The translations under genes and the position numbers were made by a program. DNA of 64,000 bases from Arcuatula senhousia (taxonomy: Eukaryota; Mollusca; Bivalvia; Mytilida; Mytilidae), in assembly GCA_963971305.1 (NCBI GenBank), contig OZ020309.1:11835001-11899000 (forward strand). The letters run 5' to 3'. A model generated the notes under the pieces. The model saw nothing but the letters and a program-made list of their open reading frames with translations. It had not been told where the DNA came from and did no database searches. Shown here in pieces: positions 59,001-64,000 of this stretch. How positions within the stretch are numbered: position 1 is the stretch's first letter; every line of letters begins with the position of its first letter.

Positions 59001-59782
59001 GTAATTAGATTTGTCAATTACATTTGTACCTGTCCAGGTAGATAGTTTTTCCCAGGTTCTCGTGTTTCCTTCACTATTAAACATCCTGTATGGCACAAGT
59101 TTGTTGAAAAGAGCATTAAACTCTTACAAACACACACAAATTATACACATACTCTTTATCTATAAATTTACAGACAAGGTGTAATCTCCTTGACACTGTT
59201 AATAACTGAAAAAGACTGTTGTTTAAGTTTTTATTTAAATATAAAGATAATGAAAAGAACATACAATTTGCAAAAAAAAATCATTTACAAGTTCAGCGAC
59301 TTATTTTGATTTTTCAATTTTAGGATAAGAGGAGCAAGTCCTTGTTAGTAGAGAGGATAGCAAAGAGGAAGAAATTTTTAAAGGAACTTAGAGCTGTAGA
59401 CTATGAAAACTTCATTTGGTTACTTAAAGAACTCAAGATTAGATATATACCTGCTAAAAAAACATTTTACGTAACCAAAAAACAAAAGAGATTAAGCGAA
59501 AATCAAGGAGCTGCAGACAAAATCAAAAATGAAAAATTAGAGGAAATAAAACTAGCTTTTGAAAAGGAAAAAGAGGAATATTTGTTAGAAAAGCAAAGAA
59601 TTTTAGAAGAAATTGAAAAAGAAATGGAAGAATACGGTCTAGATAAAAATGAAATTGTAAATAGCGCAGAGGAAGTTCGTGTTGCCAGGGAAACGCCTCC
59701 AGAGCCAGTTCGGACAAAGTTTGCCAGTTTGAGGGATTGGTCCTTACCTAAAGTTCCACTTAGGTTCTATAGATTGAAATAA
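46981..59782 (+). CDS. MRPS15: Mitochondrial small ribosomal subunit protein uS15m (MRPS15), seven exons, 300 aa
   Basis: Exons 46981-47086, 50552-50620, 53042-53117, 56111-56159, 56566-56650, 57242-57300, 59324-59782; phases agree and total 903 nt. Residues 1-47 form an Arg-rich, acid-poor presequence (MIGARTLGCFCRILQKP ... SSIRYYAREK), as expected for matrix import. VRRLCSLEF corresponds to the VxRLLSLEM block of human MRPS15. The uS15 core spans about residues 125-200, with IRSMLPYCMSRTTDKRSKSL and ERIAKRKKFLKELRAVDYEN. An acidic/basic coiled-coil-like extension (KEKEEYLLEKQRILEEIEKE) follows. Known role: binds 12S rRNA in the mitoribosome small subunit. An in-frame ATG at 46870 would add 37 residues; 46981 gives the better presequence. 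Confidence 0.93.
47200..47910 (-). mobile_element. 5'-truncated non-LTR retrotransposon (LINE) 3' end
   Basis: The minus-strand frame encodes LEYSCCVWDPHTKSTEHKLE, MVQRRAARYV, LNWPTLQQRR and FPRTIIQWNLLP, the C-terminal tail of jockey/CR1-like reverse transcriptase proteins. It ends LQQHLHI, followed by about 250 bp of 3' UTR ending in a (GAA)n tail at about 47201-47224. The catalytic RT domain is absent. It lies in MRPS15 intron 1, antisense. Confidence 0.75.
48131..48404. mobile_element. MITE-like GGGAGCG element, copy 2
   Basis: ACGCTCCC at 48160 and GGGAGCGT at 48397, with AATGACGTCTGAAATTTTCA and GACATTTCTACCATTATCGG shared, inverted relative to copy 1. Confidence 0.7.
48628..48850. mobile_element. 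MITE-like GGGAGCG element, copy 3 (one end lost)
   Basis: AATATGATGCAGGTTAAACC, then ACGCTCTTGAAG and TTTAATGACGTCTCAAATTT; the terminal GGGAGCGT end is missing. Confidence 0.65.
49062..49222. mobile_element. MITE of the CAGGGGC(A/G)GATCCAG family, copy 1
   Basis: Starts CAGGGGCAGTTCCAG and ends CTGGATCCACCACTG; inverted ends around an AAAGGGGGGCATAATT body. Confidence 0.7.
50552..50620 (+). CDS. MRPS15: MRPS15 exon 2
   Basis: 69 nt, phase 1 to 1, from a TTTTTTTTCAG acceptor to GTAATA. Encodes CVVVSSIRYYAREKQKIDFD and FS, a typical presequence/mature junction. Confidence 0.85.
50642..51994. mobile_element. hAT-like non-autonomous element A (1353 bp)
   Basis: Begins CAGTGTTCT and ends CTAGCTAGAACACTG; TGTCA flanks both sides. 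Subterminal C+G-rich words (GGGCGCAGCGCCCGCCC, GCCCTTTTTTACGGCGCCCT) recur at both ends. The interior is A+T-rich with no transposase. It lies in MRPS15 intron 2. Confidence 0.65.
52091..52250. mobile_element. MITE of the CAGGGGC(A/G)GATCCAG family, copy 2
   Basis: Starts CAGGGGCAGATCCAG and ends TTCGCCACTA, with AAAGGGGGGCGTAATTGCTA and ATTTTATACAGAAAA in common with copy 1. Confidence 0.7.
53042..53117 (+). CDS. MRPS15: MRPS15 exon 3
   Basis: 76 nt, phase 1 to 2, TTGTATTTCAG to GTAAGA. Encodes DLIPKSKTDGSELFFPYK and ELGDLK. Confidence 0.85.
53840..54020 (-). mobile_element. LINE/SINE-like 3' end nested in element B
   Basis: AATCAAATCAAATCAAATCA followed by AATTTATTGGCACAAACACA; on the minus strand this is a body ending in a (GATTT)n tail, as in L2/CR1-type 3' ends. 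Confidence 0.45.
54292..54361 (+). repeat. Two-copy 35-bp tandem duplication
   Basis: GAACTTGATATAGAACACAG starts at 54292 and 54327, identical over 35 bp, inside element B. Confidence 0.9.
55160..55325 (-). repeat. GGTCGC-rich element, copy 2
   Basis: GTGGCTCCCGCAGGGTTAAA, ACGACCTGCGACCTGAGGGC and CTTTTAAAAGCGACCTTGCG: the reverse complement of 18440-18626. Confidence 0.75.
55836..56020. mobile_element. MITE of the CAGGGGCGGATCCAG family, copy 3
   Basis: Starts CAGGGGCGGATCCAG and ends CTGGATCCCCCACTG. AATGC flanks both sides (55831-55835, 56021-56025). Internal G and C runs. It ends 90 bp before MRPS15 exon 4. Confidence 0.75.
56111..56159 (+). CDS. MRPS15: MRPS15 exon 4
   Basis: 49 nt, phase 2 to 0, TCTGTTTCAG to GTAAGG. 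Encodes LEEPVRRLCSLEFCDG. Confidence 0.9.
56566..56650 (+). CDS. MRPS15: MRPS15 exon 5
   Basis: 85 nt, phase 0 to 1, TTATTGTAG to GTAAGT. Encodes RQRVYHKEYELMKKVEEF and CGPNSELEKK. Confidence 0.9.
56787..57028 (+). repeat. Repeat family A, copy 4
   Basis: GGCTTGATTTCAGAGAGTGA at the start and GGCCATTTTTGACTTTGACA at the end, in MRPS15 intron 5. Confidence 0.8.
57120..57245 (+). repeat. 60-62 bp tandem duplication carrying a splice acceptor
   Basis: AATTTTCCAAGAACTATTGT...TTTCATTGCAGTTGT occurs twice, the AG falling at 57180-57181 and 57240-57241. Only the second leads into open reading frame. Confidence 0.9.
57242..57300 (+). CDS. MRPS15: MRPS15 exon 6
   Basis: 59 nt, phase 1 to 0, CATTGCAG to GTAAGA. 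Encodes VKATLHIRSMLPYCMSRTT. Its acceptor region is tandemly duplicated upstream (57120-57181). Confidence 0.9.
57375..57480 (-). mobile_element. tRNA-derived SINE fragment
   Basis: On the minus strand GGTTCGATTCCAGCTC is a good RNA polymerase III box B, followed by a CCGGTGTCAACGGCTTTAAA body. No clear box A is seen. Confidence 0.45.
57482..57606 (+). repeat. Short direct repeats (ATATCCCATATC)
   Basis: At least four AATATCCCATATCCCAAT-like words separated by 25-35 variable bases. Spacing is irregular. Confidence 0.6.
58366..58843 (+). repeat. C+G-richer interspersed repeat beginning GTGAGTGAGTAGG
   Basis: Starts AGTGAGTGAGTAGGTGTTTT, a word set common at the ends of molluscan repeats, and ends with CCATCCGGGCCCTGCACGGG. 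Markedly less A+T-rich than its flanks. The 111-codon frame inside (58458-58793) has no recognisable domain. Confidence 0.5.
59324..59782 (+). CDS. MRPS15: MRPS15 exon 7
   Basis: 459 nt from TTCAATTTTAG to TAA. Encodes most of the uS15 domain and the charged C-terminal extension. An AATAAA (59778-59783) overlaps the stop codon; ATTAAA follows at about 59799. Confidence 0.95.
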   Translation, partial: DKRSKSLLVERIAKRKKFLKELRAVDYENFIWLLKELKIRYIPAKKTFYVTKKQKRLSENQGAADKIKNEKLEEIKLAFEKEKEEYLLEKQRILEEIEKEMEEYGLDKNEIVNSAEEVRVARETPPEPVRTKFASLRDWSLPKVPLRFYRLK

Positions 59783-60299
59783 ATTTGTTTAGTTTCATTA
59801 AAATTTTTAATGTTGTTGAAGTTTCCCAACAAAGGGTACACTTATATGTGTCCATGTTTTAGACTGATTAGATGATATAAATATGCTTCAAAGTTTCATA
59901 TTATGATGTCCTTTATATGGAAAGTTAAAGGTGTAGTATTTTTCCATAAATCATTCTTCATCAGATTTTCAGAGTATAAATGAAATCATGCAACAATTCA
60001 ATTCACAGAAAGAAATTGGTGTCTACTCTATTCTAACCCCCTTACCCCACAAAGATTGAGGGTATATAGGAATGGCTGTATGTCCACATAGTTTGTAAGC
60101 ACAACTCTTCCTAAACTGCTTAACGAATTTTTATGAAACTTTACATGAAGTTAGTATATCCTATTAAGATTTGAATAGAGAAATTTTTTTGCTCTTGGCT
60201 ATCATTAAAAGGGTGATAAATTCACAATTGGACTTTTTATTTAGTTATGTTTGCAACATAGAGTCCAATATGAAGCCAGTGGTATCAATTTGTTTACTC
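59783..60299 (+). other. MRPS15 3' UTR and short intergenic spacer
   Basis: A+T-rich, with ATTAAA near 59799. Part of 60050-60170 resembles the edge of the tandem family that follows. Confidence 0.35.
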
Positions 60300-60860
60300 A
60301 CAGTATTTCTTGTTTATGATGTCGCCCCCACATATTGTTTTTGTCCTGTCCGTCCGTCTGTTCGTCACAAAGTTTTTCAGTGCAACTCCTCTGAAACTTC
60401 TGAACGAAATTCAATAAAACTTGGGACATCATATGTTGTTGTGCATGTTATTAGGAAAGTTTGATTCTCAAATTTTTGTGGGAGTTACAGCCCTTTGAAT
60501 TAGAAATTAGCTGAAAATATTCATGTATTACTCCTTTGAAAATACTGAACAAAATTCAACAAAACTTGGCATATAGGAAGGACACCATACGGGTTGTGCA
60601 TATTACAAGGAAATTTTGATCCTCAAATTTTTGAAGGAGTTATAAATGGTCCTTTAAACTTTGCTGAATATCCTTATTTATCATATTGTCAGCGCAACTC
60701 CTGAAACTACTGAACAGAACTCGATATAGAGGATGGACACTATATGCGGTTGTGCATATTACCAGGTAATTTTAATCCTCATTTTTTGTGTTGAAGTTAT
60801 GGCCCTTTGAACTTAGAAATTTGCTGAAAATCCTCCCTCTTTTGTGGAGAGCCATATTAA
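60300..60860 (-). repeat. Tandem repeat, inverted relative of 21665-22150
   Basis: Three degenerate ~160-bp copies with GTTGTGCAT(G/A)TTA...GGAAA and TTACAGCCCTTTGAA-type segments; the left edge has TCGCCCCCACATATTG and CCTGTCCGTCCGTCTG. Confidence 0.75.
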
Positions 60861-61024
60861 ACTTTTCTAGAAGACTTGAGCAGAAAATGAATGATTCATC
60901 TTGGTAGTGAAATGTCATACAAAGATGCATATGAAATACCGATTTTTCCAAGAGAAAAAAAATATTGTAAATTCACAGTGTGTATTACTCAGTTTTATTC
61001 ACCAGGTTTGTCACTGGTCATTTT

Positions 61025-61860
61025 TATGCCCCCGCAACGACATGTCTGGGGCATTAAGCTTTACTCTTGTCCGTCCATACGTACGAATTTCCGTCAAGCT
61101 TTTCTCAGAAACAATACATGGGAATTATTTGAAACTTGGTAGGATGGTTCAGTATGACAAACTATACGTCCTCGGTGACTTTCAGGTCTGTTGGACATCT
61201 ACTTCCTGTTTGAGACTAGGCCGATATAAAATTGAGCTTTTCTCAGAAACCATACCTGGGAATGATGTGAAACTTGGTAGGATTGTTCAGTATGGCAAAC
61301 TGAACGTACTAAGCGACTTTCAGGTCTGTCGGACATCTACTTCTTGTTTGGGACTAGGCCGATATGAAGATCAACTTTAACATTTCCGTCAAGTTTTTCT
61401 CAGAAATCGTATATGGGAATGATATGAATCTTGGTAGAATGGTTCAGTATGGCAAACTGTACGTCCAAGGCGACTTTAAGGACTGTCAGACATCTACTTC
61501 CTGCTTGGTAATAGACCTACATGTATATAAAAGTCAACTTGAAAATTTCCGTCAAACTTTTCTCAGAAACCGGACATGGGTATGATTTGAAACTTGGTAG
61601 GATGGTTCAGTATGGCAAACTGTACGTCCAAGGTGACTTTCAGGTCTGTTAGACATCTACTTCCTGTTTGGTACTAGGAATATATGAAAATCAACTTGAA
61701 AAATTTCGTCAAGCTTTTCTCAGAAACCATTTATGGGTATGATTTGAAACTTGGTATGATGGTTTTGTATGACAAACTGTACGTCCTAAGCGACTTTCAG
61801 GTCTGTCGGGCATATATACTTTCTGTTTTGGACTTAGCGGGGGCTTCCGTGTATGGACAC
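61025..61860 (+). repeat. Tandem repeat, five copies of ~137-163 bp
   Basis: TTTCTCAGAAAC-type starts at 61101, 61238, 61396, 61559 and 61716, each followed by GAAACTTGGTAGGATGGTTC, TATGGCAAACTGTACGTCC and CTTTCAGGTCTGT. The left edge has TATGCCCCCGCAACGACATG and CTTGTCCGTCCATACGTACG. Confidence 0.85.
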
Positions 61861-62935
61861 ATTCTTTATTTCGGACTTTAATTCTACCTTTAAGGCTAAG
61901 AAACCGACCTAGGCTCAATCCAATCTTGTGAGTGAAGTAAAGGATAAGCTTTAGAATAGATCAGAAAGCCCAAATCGTCTTTAACTGAATAGTACTACTT
62001 ATTTGTTAAAATCTTGGTATCCATACTAAACAGGCATAATTTTGTGAGACCCATCTCAATACTGTCTTGTTTTGAAGCAACCGTTTTGTACTGATCTAGC
62101 TTACCGTGTTTCACTTATCGCTATGAAAGGTGCGATTATAGGGTTAAAAAGTCCAATAGAATTAGGTCAAGCAACCTCAGTAAAATTTCAAGCAATTCTT
62201 GTCTTATAGGAGATATTACCAGTCAAGTTTTTGTAACATTGTACAGTAAAATGTATTGGAAAATTTCCCGTCATAATTTTCCGTATATAACCTGTAGGCC
62301 GCACCAGGCAACTATATCTTAAAATTTGAAAACGGCTTTTTTTATCGTAAAAATGAATGCAAGTATATCCCAAAATCTAAATTTGGAAATCATCAATGTG
62401 CCACCTTATGGGCCATGATAATCCTTATGAGGAATAGTACTTTAACTTACTGCAAGTCTGCAATGAAAATCAGTTGGTTTTTTTGGCCTTCAGAGAGTGC
62501 ACTGATCGCCAAAAAACTTGGCCCTCGGTAAGAAACGACCTCTATGAACCACAATTATACTCATCCCTGAGAGCAATAGCCCATATTTGTTTTAAGTTAT
62601 ACCATATCCCTGTAAAACTTCGATAGTTTGCATGTTCCTCTCTATCAATACAAAAATTACTCGTATAAAATAAGTATTTTTTTCGCGCGCTAAATCATGG
62701 AATGCCAAAATGAACAACCTTACCATTTTGTCCAATATAATCATCCGAAACCCAGAGGTTCTTTTCTCTCTTTCTCATTCATCACACATGTGTCAAACTT
62801 TTTTTTGGTTTTGTCGCGCCTTTTGAATGGTCGCATTACATTGTTATAATGCGATTTTTACATGTCAATTTCTATATTGAAATTTTATTAAGTTCATGCA
62901 TTTCGCAATATTTTTTTTCAAACGGGAGCAACACC
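61861..62935. other. Intergenic, nothing recognised
   Basis: A+T-rich, no exon-like frame and no repeat I could match elsewhere in the window. Confidence 0.4.
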
Positions 62936-62939
62936 ATAA

Positions 62940-64000
62940 CAGAACGTGAATTTTTGTTCATGTCCTGTATGTAGGACCGATTTGACTTGTCACAGGGATG
63001 AACTTTCGAAATTAGGAATAGGCACAACATCGGCAGAAATTAAGGAGACCAGAGACAAATTCAATTGTGTTCCTTGTAAAAAAAATCTGTCAAAGTCAAA
63101 AATGGCCGGATTTCGTTAAACAGGAAGTAGGTGAGCGTCAGACCTAAAATCGGTTCCCACGTTATGGGACCCCACCCTGATGCTGTATACCAAATATCAA
63201 GTGGCTGTGATTAGTAGTTGCTGAGAAAACTGTTACGAAATTTTTTTCCCCGCCCGCCCGCCGACCGCCCGACATTCACCATTTTATAACTCGGATTTTT
63301 CACTCCGTGAAATCCGGCCAATAAAGGAAAAGACAAACCTGCAACAAACTGGTGTCGCGATTGTCGAGAGAAAATTTGCAAAAGCTGCCAAGTTGACCAT
63401 GACTCCTTCTCCTTTATGAAGAGTCATAAAGTTTCTCCTTTGGGAGAAATACGAGGTCCGAAGGATGTAGAATTTCTCGGCGAATATTCGGACAAATGTC
63501 CTGCTCATCCGGAACGAATTGCAGAAGCATACTGCTTTGATCACGGACAGCTTTGTTGCGTCTTATGTGTTACAAGAACCCATCAGAAATGCGAAAACGC
63601 CCGTGCTATATGCGACAGAGAGGAGTTTCCACATCAAACATTTGAGACGGATTTGTCTAAAATTCAAATCGCGACAGCCGAATTACTACAAGAAAAACAG
63701 GAAGATAAAAGAAAGGTTGAACAGTCATTTTTGGACATAGAGGAATCGGTAAATTCTACTGTTCTGAAAATCAAAGACAATCTTGATACGTTGATGATTT
63801 CGTTCCGAAAAGAACTTAATTTTAAACAAGATGAATATGAGTCCAAAATTGACCCAATCATCAAACAACTTGAAACATTTAAAGAAACCGTTGACAAGAC
63901 AATAGAAAATGTCGAATTCGTTTGGAACACAAACCCAGCTATTTATTCACATTGAGAAGACAAAAGATGATATTAAGACCGCTATTGAAGAAACAATAAG
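62940..64000 (+). pseudogene. TRIM-like B-box/coiled-coil gene, interrupted; runs off the window
   Basis: The first block is open from 62940 and reads LTCHRDELSKLGIGTT ... ETRDKFNCVPC up to 63080. A 241-bp family A repeat (63081-63321) then interrupts it, changing frame and adding a stop. The frame resumes at 63326 with NWCRDCREKICKSCQVDH (B-box 1-like), then DKCPAHPERIAEAYCFDH and LCCVLCVTRTHQKC (B-box 2), then a coiled coil (about 63630-63910). After 63955 the coding sense continues in another frame (LFIHIEKTKDDIKTAIEE), so a frameshift lies near 63915-63925. Known: bivalves carry very large families of such proteins, often tied to immunity. No RING finger or start codon is seen. Two independent lesions favour a pseudogene, though an assembly indel could explain the second. 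Confidence 0.75.
63081..63321 (-). repeat. Repeat family A, copy 5, inserted in the TRIM-like frame
   Basis: Runs from AAAAATCTGTCAAAGTCAAA to CACTCCGTGAAATCCGGCCA; TAAA lies on both sides (63077-63080 and 63322-63325), consistent with a 4-bp target duplication. Confidence 0.85.

Overview
The window is animal nuclear DNA. Genes are split into small exons by GT-AG introns, intergenic DNA is strongly A+T-rich, and short interspersed and tandem repeats are dense. Everything fits a bivalve mollusc: frequent TACATGTA-type words, tandem non-coding repeats ending in GGAC/GACAGACG microsatellites, MITE-like elements with TA, TTA or TTAA target duplications, and a B-box (TRIM-like) reading frame of a kind expanded in bivalves. 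The species cannot be fixed from the window.

Layout. (1) 163-6543, plus: the 3' half of a QKI/HOW-type STAR RNA-binding protein gene; the KH domain lies upstream of the window. It opens with two tandemly duplicated, apparently mutually exclusive exons and ends in a QKI-5-like basic C-terminus. (2) 6.5-24 kb: a long A+T-rich stretch (possible QKI 3' UTR), then repeats: a TTAA-flanked MITE, 120-175 bp tandem arrays and a tRNA-derived SINE. (3) 24113-35483, minus: a complete eight-exon cathepsin L-like protease (362 aa) with all catalytic residues, the active-site Cys sitting on a 33-nt microexon. Intron 1 holds a ~1.5 kb inverted repeat with 596-bp arms; another intron holds a Harbinger-like element. 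(4) 36-43 kb: repeats, including a TIR element, a 44-bp palindrome and a broken Penelope-like reverse transcriptase. (5) 43378-46724, minus: a complete five-exon PACRG gene (250 aa). (6) 46981-59782, plus: a complete seven-exon mitochondrial ribosomal protein S15 gene (300 aa). PACRG and MRPS15 are head to head with 256 bp between start codons; the gap holds ETS-like sites and a near-consensus RFX X-box. MRPS15 introns carry a LINE fragment, MITEs and two hAT-like elements. (7) 60-62 kb: two tandem arrays. (8) ~62.94-64 kb, plus: a TRIM-like B-box gene broken by a 241-bp repeat flanked by a 4-bp duplication and by a later frameshift.

The four intact genes are unrelated in function (RNA processing, lysosomal proteolysis, ciliary microtubules, mitochondrial translation); the only regulatory link the sequence suggests is the shared PACRG/MRPS15 promoter. 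Exon models were assembled by hand from reading frame, splice consensus and remembered family motifs. Splice phases agree at every junction of the three complete genes, but no search or transcript evidence was available.
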